From positions 1 to 64,000 of the forward strand of contig JADHXQ010000004.1 in the NCBI GenBank assembly GCA_016782885.1: 64,000 bases of DNA, given 5' to 3'. Below are positions 19,454 to 29,141 of the stretch, piece by piece. Position numbers and translations under genes: made by a program. The notes beneath the pieces are model-generated. The model saw only the letters and a list, made by a program, of their open reading frames with translations. It made no database searches and had not been told where the DNA came from. Source of the stretch: Phycisphaerae bacterium (GTDB lineage Bacteria; Planctomycetota; Phycisphaerae; SM23-33). Positions within the stretch are counted from its first letter, which is position 1, and each line of letters begins with the position of its first letter.

Positions 19454-20857
19454 CTACTTGGCGGGTTTCCTTGGCGGAGCCTCAACGTCAATTTCGCCCT
19501 CAACTTCAAGCACGATGACCGCTACTTTCTCAGCGAGCAAGCCCGCGGGAAGAGTGATCATGTTCGTCTGCTTGTCGATGCGGCGTTTGAGAGGCGTCTT
19601 CTTCGCGTCGCCCAGAACGCAGGCGCCCGCGATCTTGTTCTTGAGGCCGGGCAGGGAGATCTCGCCGCTCTGCCTGCCCCACACGTGCAGGAATATCTTC
19701 GATCCTTTGGCGGTGCATGTACCCCACGGGAACTTCCTCGGCCAGAACGGGCTGTGCGAAGTCCCGTAGATCGCCTCGCCGTTGGTTTTCAACCACTTGC
19801 CGATCCGCACCAGCCGATCCTGCATGATCACGGGTATTCGCCCGTCGGCGGTCGGACCGACGTCCAGCAGCAGGTTCCCGCCGTTTCCGCACACGCGAGA
19901 GAGCATCTTTATGAGCGTGTATTCAGAGTCGTAGGCGTCGATCCCCTCGTTGCGGTTGTACCCGTAGCTGTGCCCGATCCCGCGGTCCTCCTGCCACGGA
20001 TGCTTTGGCGAAAACTTCCCGCCGCCGTACTCGCTGGAGTAAACGTCTCCGTGTTTGCGGCGCGTCTTGCCCCAGCGATCGTTAGTGACCACGTAGTCCC
20101 TGCACGGCGATTCGTTGTAAAGCCATGTCGCCATCTCAAACGATCGCCACACCTTGTAGTCGGCCTCCCACTCACCGTCCAGGAAGATGAACCAAGGTTT
20201 GAACTTCGTGACCACATCCTTGAACTGCGGGTGCAGGTGCTCGGTAACGTACTTCGTGCGGTCGGTCAGGTACAGCGGGTGATACCACTCGTAGAGCGAG
20301 TAATAGATACCCATCTTCAGTCCGCGCTTCTCGCCCGCGTCGAACAGTTCGCGGAGCACGTTGCGCTTCGGGCCGACGACGGTGGCGTTCCACTTGTCGG
20401 TGGTCTTCGTCTTGGAATACGGCGAGTCCCACAAGCAGAATCCGTCGTGATAGTTCGCCGTCGTCACCACGTACTTCGCGCCGCTGCGGGCGAATATCTC
20501 GCACCAGTAGTCGGGCTTGTAGAGTTTGGCGGTGAGCTGCTCGGCAAATTTTTCATATGGGAAATCCTTACCGTACATCTTCTCGTGGAACTTCTGGACG
20601 GCTGAGCCCTTTTTCTTCGAGCGGTTCCAGTACCACTCGGCGTATCCGCGGTCGACCCAGGACGGCACGGAGTATGGGCCCCAGACCACAAAGATACCGA
20701 ACTTCGCCTCGTTGAACCATCCGGGCAGCGGTCGGGAATCGATTGACTCCCACGTGGGCTTGTACTTTTTTGAAGGCTCGGCGCCGCGGACTCCGTCCGC
20801 ACACGTCGCAATCACAACCAACCCCGCAATCACCCAGTATTTCGATACTCTTATCAT
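19454..20857 (-). CDS. Alpha-L-fucosidase, GH29 family
   Basis: WFNEAKFGIFVVWGPYSVPSWVDRGYAEWYWNRSKK; GAKYVVTTANYHDGFCLWDSPYSKT; PWFIFLDGEWEADYKVW; GGNLLLDVGPTADGRIP. Signal peptide. Confidence 0.95.
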   Translation of the reverse strand: MIRVSKYWVIAGLVVIATCADGVRGAEPSKKYKPTWESIDSRPLPGWFNEAKFGIFVVWGPYSVPSWVDRGYAEWYWNRSKKKGSAVQKFHEKMYGKDFPYEKFAEQLTAKLYKPDYWCEIFARSGAKYVVTTANYHDGFCLWDSPYSKTKTTDKWNATVVGPKRNVLRELFDAGEKRGLKMGIYYSLYEWYHPLYLTDRTKYVTEHLHPQFKDVVTKFKPWFIFLDGEWEADYKVWRSFEMATWLYNESPCRDYVVTNDRWGKTRRKHGDVYSSEYGGGKFSPKHPWQEDRGIGHSYGYNRNEGIDAYDSEYTLIKMLSRVCGNGGNLLLDVGPTADGRIPVIMQDRLVRIGKWLKTNGEAIYGTSHSPFWPRKFPWGTCTAKGSKIFLHVWGRQSGEISLPGLKNKIAGACVLGDAKKTPLKRRIDKQTNMITLPAGLLAEKVAVIVLEVEGEIDVEAPPRKPAK

Positions 20858-20910
20858 TTGCGTTCTCCCTGCAATTGCGTTCGTACGAAGTGATTGTATC
20901 CAACAGGAAG

Positions 20911-21966
20911 CTATTGGTCCATCGACTTGACAGGCGTGAGCATTCCGATTCGCCAGGGAATGGCTCCGTAGTTCTTGCCCGCCTTTTCCTTCTGCAGCGC
21001 ACCCTGGAAGATGAATCGAAGGTTCTTCGGATCGACCAGCAGCGTCTGGTCATAGCCCTTTCGGATGAGTTCACCGTGGCTGATATTGTCGGTCCATGCA
21101 GCAACGCCGTCGGCTGGGCGGATATTGGGCAAGCCTGCAAACGGCTTTCGCCGACCGTCTGAGGCCTCGGTCCACTTTCCGTCCAGGCGGTCGGCGAGGT
21201 AGGCTTTGTAGTATCGCCTGCTACCGGCCTGGGCTTCGATTACGGTGAGGTACTTGTCAGTCCCGCTGAGTTTGTAGGTATGGCTGGCTTCGAAGATGTC
21301 GGCGCGGAGCGCCAGCACCAGATCTCCGAATCCGTGCGGGAAATCCTCCAGCTTCGCCGACATCCGCCACATCTTGCCATTGAGGCTGGTGATGAACAGG
21401 TACGCTCGCTTGCTGTCGCAGATCATCCAGTAGTCCAGCCCCCCTTCCTTCCTGGTGTCTTCAGAGTCGTTGCGGAAGACCGAACCGGGCTTTGTCCAGG
21501 ATTTCGGATCGGCGATGTCAGTGGTGGTGGAAAACGCGATCTGCATCTTCCTCTTGCCCTTCACGCCAAGCTGATAGATCAGATACCACTTCTTGTGCGG
21601 AGTGAAGAAGAAGACCTGCGGGGCGCAGTAGTACTTGCTGTCGGTGAGCTTCAGGATTGTGCGCTTGGAGTTGTGGGCCTTTCCCCAAGTCTCGAACGAG
21701 CAGTACTCAATAGCCGACATCCCCTTGAGCTTTACCGTCATGAACACGTGCCACTTGCCCTTGAAGAAGACAACCGTCGGATCCTTCTGGGCGCGGCTGG
21801 GAAGTTCGTCGCGCTTCTCCGGAGAGATCAATGGCGCCGAGTACTTCCAGGTCGATGGCGGCTTGAAAGATGCCTGGCCGGATTCCTCGCGGGAAATCGA
21901 CAATCCGGCGACAAGCAAGACACAGGAAACAGCTAGTACAACGGACAGAGTGATCTTAGCGTTCAT
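20911..21966 (-). CDS. Exported GH62-like (GH43/62-type five-bladed propeller) glycoside hydrolase, putative alpha-L-arabinofuranosidase
   Basis: Signal peptide; PSTWKYSAPLISPEKRDELPSRAQKDPTVVFFKGKWHVFMTVKLKGMSAIEYCSF; YYCAPQVFFFTPHKKWYLIYQLG; GLDYWMICDSKRAYLFITSLNGKMWR. Confidence 0.8.
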   Translation of the reverse strand: MNAKITLSVVLAVSCVLLVAGLSISREESGQASFKPPSTWKYSAPLISPEKRDELPSRAQKDPTVVFFKGKWHVFMTVKLKGMSAIEYCSFETWGKAHNSKRTILKLTDSKYYCAPQVFFFTPHKKWYLIYQLGVKGKRKMQIAFSTTTDIADPKSWTKPGSVFRNDSEDTRKEGGLDYWMICDSKRAYLFITSLNGKMWRMSAKLEDFPHGFGDLVLALRADIFEASHTYKLSGTDKYLTVIEAQAGSRRYYKAYLADRLDGKWTEASDGRRKPFAGLPNIRPADGVAAWTDNISHGELIRKGYDQTLLVDPKNLRFIFQGALQKEKAGKNYGAIPWRIGMLTPVKSMDQ

Positions 21967-22070
21967 AGCTTTGGCTCCTTTCCGTCAACGCCCGACATTC
22001 TACCACGAAATCGAAACCAGTTCTTGGTTTATTCAAGGCATCAGTCAGGATACAATCATCGCGACCAGAG

Positions 22071-23363
22071 ATGATGGAACCAACTATGAAGCCTGACAAA
22101 CTTGTCCGGAGACGAACGTTTCTGAAAGGCGCAGCGGTCGGTCTGGCCGCTGCGAGCATCCCCACCATCATTCCATCCAACGCTCTGGGCAAGGACGGCT
22201 CCGCGGCGCCAAGCGACAGGATCGTGCTCGGCGGCATCGGTGTCGGCCGGCGCGGACGGTACGTCCTGGGCCGCATGCTCGCCGAGAAAGGCGTGCAATT
22301 CGTCACCGCCTGCGATGTGCAGGCATCCCGCCGCCAATACGTCAAGGACATGGTCGACGGAAAGTACCGCAACAAAGACTGCGTGATGTATCGCGACATG
22401 TTCGAACTGCTCGGGCGCAAGGACATTGATGCCGTTCTGATAACCACCGGCGACAACTGGCACGCATTGGCGTCGATACTGGCGGCCAAGGCCGGCAAGG
22501 ATGTCTACTGCGAGAAGCCCTGCGGGATGATGTTCGGCGACTGCCAGGACCTGGCCGACACGATGAATCGCTACTCTCGCGTCTTCCAGGCCGGTACGCA
22601 GAGACGGTCCATAGGCAATTTCCAGTTCGCCGTTCACCTCGCACGCAGCGGGAAGCTGGGCAAACTCCACACTCTGCACGCATCGATCAACCGGCTGAGT
22701 GTCAGTCATGCCTGGCTGCCGGCCCAGCCCGAGCCGGACAAGGACGTCTGCGACTGGGACCGCTGGCTGGGCCCGGCGCCGTGGCGCCCTTACAACGCGC
22801 GTTACGTCCAGGGCGGGTGGCACGGTTACGTCGACCTTAATGCCGGCGCCAGGCTGCTGGATTGGGGCTCGCACACCGTAGATCTATGCCAGTGGGCCAA
22901 CGACGCTGATGATACCGCGCCGATAACATACGAACCCCACGGCGGCACAATCAACGCGAAATACGCCAACGGCGTCAAACTGGTGATACGGCCCGATAAA
23001 TGGCTCGGCCTGGGAACATGCCCGGTCCGTTTCGAGGGCGACGAGGGCTGGGTCGAAACCGGCGACACCGGAGCGATCAAACTGCACCCGGCATCGCTGA
23101 TGGGAGAGCGAAAGCGTTATCTGCGGCGGGGAACGGACCCGGCAAGTCACGCGAGCGATTTCTTCGACTGCATCAGATCGCGAGGTCTAACTGCGGCCAA
23201 TGCCGATGTAATGAGGCATGCGCACGTGGCCTGCCACGCGGCGGCCATCTCATGGCGACTGGGGCGAAAGCTCACGTTCGATCCCGCTAAGGAGGTTTTC
23301 ATCAACGACAAAGAAGCCAATCGCATGCGTACCCGCGCCAAACGCGCTCCGTGGCACGCATGA
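22071..23363 (+). CDS. Tat-exported Gfo/Idh/MocA family oxidoreductase (copy 1)
   Basis: Tat-like RRRTFLKGAAVG; GGIGVGRRGRYVLGRMLAEKGVQFVTACDVQ; VLITTGDNWHALASILAAKAGKDVYCEKPCG; GTQRRS. Likely start at ATG 22086. Confidence 0.93.
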   Translation: MMEPTMKPDKLVRRRTFLKGAAVGLAAASIPTIIPSNALGKDGSAAPSDRIVLGGIGVGRRGRYVLGRMLAEKGVQFVTACDVQASRRQYVKDMVDGKYRNKDCVMYRDMFELLGRKDIDAVLITTGDNWHALASILAAKAGKDVYCEKPCGMMFGDCQDLADTMNRYSRVFQAGTQRRSIGNFQFAVHLARSGKLGKLHTLHASINRLSVSHAWLPAQPEPDKDVCDWDRWLGPAPWRPYNARYVQGGWHGYVDLNAGARLLDWGSHTVDLCQWANDADDTAPITYEPHGGTINAKYANGVKLVIRPDKWLGLGTCPVRFEGDEGWVETGDTGAIKLHPASLMGERKRYLRRGTDPASHASDFFDCIRSRGLTAANADVMRHAHVACHAAAISWRLGRKLTFDPAKEVFINDKEANRMRTRAKRAPWHA

Positions 23364-23374
23364 CATAACACGAA

Positions 23375-24703
23375 ATGAACATCCCACTAAAGATGGAGAC
23401 AACTATGAAGCCCAGACAACCCATTTACAGGCGAACGCTCCTGAAAGGCTCGGCACTCGGCCTTGTCGCCGTGAGCGGTCCCACTATCATCCCATCAACC
23501 GTTCTGGGCAAGGACGGCGCCACTGCGCCAAGCGACAGGATCGTGCTGGGGGCGATCGGTATCGGCCCGCGCGGGCGCTACGTGCTGGGGCGAATGCTCG
23601 AAGAAAAAGGCGTGCAGTTCGTAGCCATCGCCGACGTTCAAAAATCACGTCGAGAGTACGTCAAGCAGATGGCCGACAGGAAGTACGGTAACAAGGACTG
23701 CGTGATGTATCGCGACATGTTTGAACTGCTCGGGCGGAAGGATGTCGATTCGGTGCTGATAGCCACCGGCGATCACTGGCACGCGCTGGCGTCGATATTG
23801 GCGGCCAAGGCGGGCAAGGATGTCTACAGCGAGAAACCCTGCGGGATCACGATCGGCGACTGCCGGGAACTCGCCGACACGATGAATCGCTACGGTCGCG
23901 TGTTCCAGGCCGGCACGCAGAGGCGATCGGTGGGCAACTTCCAGTTCGCCGTTCACCTCGCCCGCAGCGGGAAGCTTGGCAAGCTCCACACGCTGCACGC
24001 GTCGATCTACAAACTGCGCATCAATCATTCGTGGCTGCCCGCCCAGCCCGAGCCGGACAAGGACATCTGCGACTGGGACCGCTGGCTGGGCCCGGCGCCG
24101 TGGCGTCCGTACAACGCGAGTTACGTTCATGGCAGATGGCGCGGTTATGCGGACTTCGACTCCGGCGCCACGCTGCTGGACTGGGGCGCCCACACCGCCG
24201 ATCTCTGCCAGTGGGCCAACGACGCCGATAACACCACGCCGCTGACGTACGAACCTGTCGAGGCCGGCGCGATCATCGCCAAGTACGCAAACGGCGTGAA
24301 ACTTATCATGCGCCCCGGCGGATTCCGCGGCGAGGGTAACTGGCTCGGTCTGGGGACCTGCCCGGTGCGGTTCGAGGGCGACGAGGGATGGGTTGAAACG
24401 GGCGACAGCGGCGGGATCAAGCTGCACCCGGCCTCGCTGATGGGCGAACGGAAGCGATATCTGCGGAGAGGAACCGATCCGGCCGGGCATACGAGCAACT
24501 TCTTCGACTGCGTGCGGTCGCGGGCCTTGACGGCGTGCAACGCTGACGTCATGCGACATTCGCACCTGGCGTGTCATGCAGCCGCAATCGCCTGGCAGCT
24601 CGGGCGAGAGGTCACGTTCGACCCCGCCAAGGAGGCCTTCGTCAACGACGAAGAGGCCAATCGCATGCGAACCCGCGCCAAACGCGCTCCGTGGAAGGCA
24701 TAA
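23375..24703 (+). CDS. Tat-exported Gfo/Idh/MocA family oxidoreductase (copy 2, tandem duplicate)
   Basis: Tat-like YRRTLLKGSALG; extensive identity to the preceding ORF; VLIATGDHWHALASILAAKAGKDVYSEKPCG. Likely start at ATG 23405. Confidence 0.93.
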   Translation: MNIPLKMETTMKPRQPIYRRTLLKGSALGLVAVSGPTIIPSTVLGKDGATAPSDRIVLGAIGIGPRGRYVLGRMLEEKGVQFVAIADVQKSRREYVKQMADRKYGNKDCVMYRDMFELLGRKDVDSVLIATGDHWHALASILAAKAGKDVYSEKPCGITIGDCRELADTMNRYGRVFQAGTQRRSVGNFQFAVHLARSGKLGKLHTLHASIYKLRINHSWLPAQPEPDKDICDWDRWLGPAPWRPYNASYVHGRWRGYADFDSGATLLDWGAHTADLCQWANDADNTTPLTYEPVEAGAIIAKYANGVKLIMRPGGFRGEGNWLGLGTCPVRFEGDEGWVETGDSGGIKLHPASLMGERKRYLRRGTDPAGHTSNFFDCVRSRALTACNADVMRHSHLACHAAAIAWQLGREVTFDPAKEAFVNDEEANRMRTRAKRAPWKA

Positions 24704-24733
24704 CATCACACCCCCCGCCCGAAAGGCGACACC

Positions 24734-27700
24734 ATGACAATCAAACGATACATATGCATCACTATAATACTGGCGGCGATAACGCCCATATACGCCCGGG
24801 ACGCGAGCCTCCAGAACGTCGACGAGCAGAAACTCATCGCCGTGCTGAAATCCGACGCACCGCTCTACAACAAGACCCAGGCGTGCCAGAAACTGGCGAT
24901 TTTCGGAAGCGAAAAGGCGGTCCCCGTACTGGCTGGTCTCCTCGGCGACAAGGCGATGGGCGACTACGCGCGGATCGCTCTGGAGCCGATGAAATTCCCA
25001 AGCGTAGACAAGACGTTCCGCGACGCACTGGGCAAACTCAAAGGGCGACTGCTTGCCGGCGTGATCACTTCGATCGGCGTTCGGCGCGACGCCAAGGCCG
25101 TCGGCGATTTGAAGATGCTCGTAAGTGACAAGGATAAGGATATCGCCCTTTCAGCTCTGGCGGCGCTTGGTCGCATCGCCAGCGATGAGGCCACTAACGC
25201 CATCATCCAAACACTCACCGGGAGCCCCGCTGCGCTCCAAACACCCGCCGCCGACGCAGCCCTCGTCGCCGCCAAAATCCTGTTGGACGCAGGCAAGCAG
25301 GACCAGGCCGTGGGCCTATACGATGCGGTCGGCAAGGCCGACGTCCCCGCCTACGTGCGAACATCGGCAGTCTACGGCGCGATTCTCGCCCGCGGGGCCA
25401 AGGGCCTCCCGCTGCTGGTGAAACAACTCAAGAGCAAGGATCCCGCGCTGACAGCCATTGCGCTTCGCGCCGCCAGAGAACTGCCCGGGGCTGAGGTCTC
25501 GGCGAAACTGGCGGTCGAAATGGGCAAGTCGCCTCCCGCCATCCAGGCAATGTTGATCAAGACGCTGGTCGACCGCGGCGACCCCGGCGCCCGCAATGCC
25601 ATCGCCGCCCTGGCATCCAGCAAGACCGCGGCAGTGCGTTTGGAATCGCTGAAGGCCCTCGGACGAATCGGCGATGCGGAGGCGATACCGGTTCTCCTGA
25701 AATACGCCGACTCCGAAGGTGAAGAAGCGACTGTCGCACTGGTCTCGATGCGCTCGATCGACGGCGAAGGTGTGGGCGCGGCGATATTGAAAGGCCTGCC
25801 CGACGCCAAGGGCGATCTGAAAACCGAGTTGATCTCCGTGCTGTCCGACCGGCGCTACGCGCCCGCCGCCAAATCCATTCTCGCCGAAGCCGACACAAAC
25901 TCCGAATCCCTGGCCCGGGCCGCCTTCAAAGCCATCGGCGTGCTTGGAGCCCCCGGCGACATCCCCGCGATAATAAAGATCATGCCCGCCAACGGCAGCA
26001 GTTCTGCGGCCCAGGCGGAAGGTTCAATCGTCGCACTGGCCGCAAAAATCTCCGACCCGTCCAAACGCGCCGATCCGGTCCTGGCCGCCCTGGCCTCTGA
26101 GAAGAAGCCGGGGCGGCAGGCAGCCCTGGTTCGCATACTCGGCAAGATCGGAGGCGATAAGGCCCTCGCCGCCGTCGTCAAGTCAGACAGCACCGGCGCC
26201 GCCGTCCGCGCGCTGGCAGGTTGGCCCGACGGTAAGGCCGCCGGACCGCTCCTGAACATCGTCAAGAACACCGGAGACAAGACGCATCGCATCCTGGCGC
26301 TGCGGGGATACATCCGCCTGCTTGGGCTCGACCCAAACACGCCCGTTCAGAAATACGCCGAAGCGCTCGAACTGGCCAAGCAGCCGGAAACGAAAAAGCT
26401 CGTCCTCAGCGGAATCGCGGGCGTCGCCCACAGCGATGCGCTGAAACTTGTAATCCCGCTGCTCGATGACAAGACGGTTCGAGGCGAGGCGGCCTTGGCG
26501 GCGGTGAATATCGCTCTCGCCACGATGGGCGCCGATCGCGACCAGGCTCGCACCGCGATGGAGAAGGTTCTGGCAGCGTCGAAAGGCAAACCCGTCGCCG
26601 CCGAGGCACAACGTGTTATCAGACAGATCGACGCGTTCGGCAATTGCATCGCCGCCTGGCGGATCACCGGACCGTACATGAAGAAAGGAGCGAACTACGA
26701 GAAACTGTTCAACATCCCGTTCGCCCCCGAATCGCCCGAAGCCAAGGGCGTTGTGTGGCGGACGCTCTCGGCGGGGACCGATCCCAAGCGCCCCCCGATT
26801 GTCGACCTGAAAAAAGCCATCGGCGGCGAGCAAAACGCCGCTTATGCACTGACGTGGATCCACAGCGAAAAGGCGACCGACGCCAGACTCGATCTCGGCA
26901 GCGACGACGGGATCAAGGCCTGGCTTAACGGGAAACTCGTTCACGCCTTGAGCGCCCCGCGAGCGGCGATCCCCTACACCGACAAGGCCCCGATCAAGCT
27001 GAAAGCCGGCTGGAACCCGCTGCTGCTGAAGATCACCCAGAACCAGGGGCCCTGGGAATTCTGCGCTCGGATCACCACCCGCAGAGGCCAGGGGGATCCT
27101 GTTCCAGGCGTAAGCGCCGACTGCATACATGAAGGCGACTGGACATTGCCCGCGGCGGCAACGCCGGCGCCTGCAAAGAGCGTCAAATACGCACTGGCGG
27201 GCAAGCCCGTGCGAATCTTCGACGGCAAGACGTTCGACGGATGGGAAGGCAATCTCAAAGCGTTCCGCATAGAAGACGGTGCGGTCGTCGGCGGAACGCT
27301 CAAAGCCAAAATCCCCCGCAACGAATTCCTCTGCACGAAGAAACGGTACGCAAACTTCGAACTGCGGCTGAAGGTCAAACTCGCCGGGGGAAAGGGCAAC
27401 GCGGGGATACAGATACGCTCCATCCGGATCCCCAATCATCACGAAATGCGCGGCTACCAGGCGGACATGGGCGGCGGCTGGTGGGGCTGCCTGTATGACG
27501 AATCGCGCCGCGGCGTTCTGGTCCGGGCCGACAAGGAAGCTCTGGCCAAGGTCCTCAAGCGCGACGATTGGAACGAGTACGTCATCCGGTGCGCCGGACC
27601 GAGAATCCAACTGTTCATCAACGGTTTGAAGACCGTCGACTACACCGAGAAGGACGCAAAGATCCCCTCAAACGGAATAATCGGCCTGCAGATCCACGGC

Positions 27701-27769
27701 GGCGCCCCGAGCGAATCGTGGTACAAGGACATCGAGATCGTGGAACTTAAATCCGCCAATGGTAAATAA
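24734..27769 (+). CDS. Exported HEAT-repeat protein with C-terminal DUF1080 (3-keto-disaccharide hydrolase-type) domain
   Basis: HEAT-like repeats (AVRLESLKALGRIGDAEAIPVLLKYAD); C-terminal RIFDGKTFDGWEGNLKAFRIEDGAVVGGTLKAKIPRNEFLCTKKRYANFELRLKVKLAGGKGNAGIQIRS, typical DUF1080. Confidence 0.9.
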   Translation: MTIKRYICITIILAAITPIYARDASLQNVDEQKLIAVLKSDAPLYNKTQACQKLAIFGSEKAVPVLAGLLGDKAMGDYARIALEPMKFPSVDKTFRDALGKLKGRLLAGVITSIGVRRDAKAVGDLKMLVSDKDKDIALSALAALGRIASDEATNAIIQTLTGSPAALQTPAADAALVAAKILLDAGKQDQAVGLYDAVGKADVPAYVRTSAVYGAILARGAKGLPLLVKQLKSKDPALTAIALRAARELPGAEVSAKLAVEMGKSPPAIQAMLIKTLVDRGDPGARNAIAALASSKTAAVRLESLKALGRIGDAEAIPVLLKYADSEGEEATVALVSMRSIDGEGVGAAILKGLPDAKGDLKTELISVLSDRRYAPAAKSILAEADTNSESLARAAFKAIGVLGAPGDIPAIIKIMPANGSSSAAQAEGSIVALAAKISDPSKRADPVLAALASEKKPGRQAALVRILGKIGGDKALAAVVKSDSTGAAVRALAGWPDGKAAGPLLNIVKNTGDKTHRILALRGYIRLLGLDPNTPVQKYAEALELAKQPETKKLVLSGIAGVAHSDALKLVIPLLDDKTVRGEAALAAVNIALATMGADRDQARTAMEKVLAASKGKPVAAEAQRVIRQIDAFGNCIAAWRITGPYMKKGANYEKLFNIPFAPESPEAKGVVWRTLSAGTDPKRPPIVDLKKAIGGEQNAAYALTWIHSEKATDARLDLGSDDGIKAWLNGKLVHALSAPRAAIPYTDKAPIKLKAGWNPLLLKITQNQGPWEFCARITTRRGQGDPVPGVSADCIHEGDWTLPAAATPAPAKSVKYALAGKPVRIFDGKTFDGWEGNLKAFRIEDGAVVGGTLKAKIPRNEFLCTKKRYANFELRLKVKLAGGKGNAGIQIRSIRIPNHHEMRGYQADMGGGWWGCLYDESRRGVLVRADKEALAKVLKRDDWNEYVIRCAGPRIQLFINGLKTVDYTEKDAKIPSNGIIGLQIHGGAPSESWYKDIEIVELKSANGK

Positions 27770-29137
27770 TCACCCGGGCAGGCGTATTTTCGCGGGCGGT
27801 TTTCCGCCCAATGGAATGTTCTCGCCAAGTTCCTTCCTCATCGCCTCCAACTGCTGTCGAAGCTGCTTTTTTTTCGCGGCGTGCATGGGATCGTCGATCA
27901 GGTTCCTCAGTTGATATGGATCGTTTTCCAAGTCGTACATGACCCAGTCGCCGAACTTGTGGTATGCATAGACCCATTTCTTCGTGCGAATCCCCCGCCA
28001 GTCGCACCCCGGTCCGCCGCCGCGATGCACGTTAAAGAGAAACGCCGCGTCGCGCCCGGTTTTGCTCTGCCCGCAGAACGTCGCCGAGAGGTCCATTCCC
28101 TGAACCTGCTTTGGAACCGCCGCCCCCGCAAGCCCCAGCAACGTGGGCATTATGTCGACCGAAGCCACAAGCCAATCACGTTTCTGTGCGCCCTTGATCT
28201 TACGTGGATACCGCATGATAAACGGGATATCGATCGATTCGGCCCACGGACGCTGCTTCAGCACGTGACCCTGCGAACCAAGCATGTCGCCGTGATCGGA
28301 TGAGAAACACAACACGGTGTCCTCGGCGATACCGGCCGCGTCGAGCGCCTTTACGATCCGCCCGATGCAGTCGTCGAGGCTGGTGACCATCGCGTAATAA
28401 TTCAGCAGCGAATTGGTCTTGTCGCCGGGCGCGTTGGGGCGGTTGGTCAGTTTCCTGTCGGCGTATTTCGCCAGATACTGCTGAGGGGCCTTGTACGGGT
28501 TGTGCGGCGGGCCGAAGGACAGGAACAGGCAGAACGGATTGTCCTTGTGACTCTTGATGTAGTCAATCGCCAGGTCGGTCTGCACCTCCGGTTCCCAGCC
28601 TTTTGGCGTGGTGGGCTTTTTGGCGTTATTGAGCCAGTAGACCGGATTGAAATGCCGGTGCGAGCAGTTTCGCACCGCCCAGTAGTCCCATCCCTGACGA
28701 TTTTCCGTAGCGATGGGATCCCGCCTGTCCCCATTGAGATGCCACTTACCGATATAACCCCTCTGGTATCCGCGGTCCTTGAGCACTTCGGCGATTGTCG
28801 TCTCGCTGTCAGGCAGTTTGATATCGTTATGAATCAATCCGGTCGCGTGCCCGTATCGACCCGTCATCAGGTGCCCGCGGAACGGCGTGCATACCGGTTG
28901 GCATGATATGGCATTGGTCACCAGAAGACCGCTTGCCGCCAACTTGTCGAGGTTCGGCGTGATGACCTGCTCGTTGCCCATACAGCCCATGGCGCAGGCG
29001 CGCATCTGGTCGGCGAAGACAAACACGATGTTAGGCTTGTCTTTGCGAATTGCGGCCGCCCGCAGACCGCGGGCCGCAAACAGCGACGCCCCGGCTGCGC
29101 TTACCTTGAGAAACCCGCGCCTCGATAGCTGTCTCAT
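27770..29137 (-). CDS. Sulfatase, Tat-exported
   Basis: SRRGFLKVSAAG; KPNIVFVFADQMRACAMGCMG; CQPVCTPFRGHLMTGRYG (Cys-type formylglycine motif CTPFR); FSSDHGDMLGSQG. Confidence 0.95.
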   Translation of the reverse strand: MRQLSRRGFLKVSAAGASLFAARGLRAAAIRKDKPNIVFVFADQMRACAMGCMGNEQVITPNLDKLAASGLLVTNAISCQPVCTPFRGHLMTGRYGHATGLIHNDIKLPDSETTIAEVLKDRGYQRGYIGKWHLNGDRRDPIATENRQGWDYWAVRNCSHRHFNPVYWLNNAKKPTTPKGWEPEVQTDLAIDYIKSHKDNPFCLFLSFGPPHNPYKAPQQYLAKYADRKLTNRPNAPGDKTNSLLNYYAMVTSLDDCIGRIVKALDAAGIAEDTVLCFSSDHGDMLGSQGHVLKQRPWAESIDIPFIMRYPRKIKGAQKRDWLVASVDIMPTLLGLAGAAVPKQVQGMDLSATFCGQSKTGRDAAFLFNVHRGGGPGCDWRGIRTKKWVYAYHKFGDWVMYDLENDPYQLRNLIDDPMHAAKKKQLRQQLEAMRKELGENIPLGGKPPAKIRLPG

Positions 29138-29141
29138 GGGG

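Noticed and set aside
26183-27610. 475-aa minus-strand ORF
   Set aside because: Antisense to the HEAT-DUF1080 CDS; composition fits a shadow ORF.
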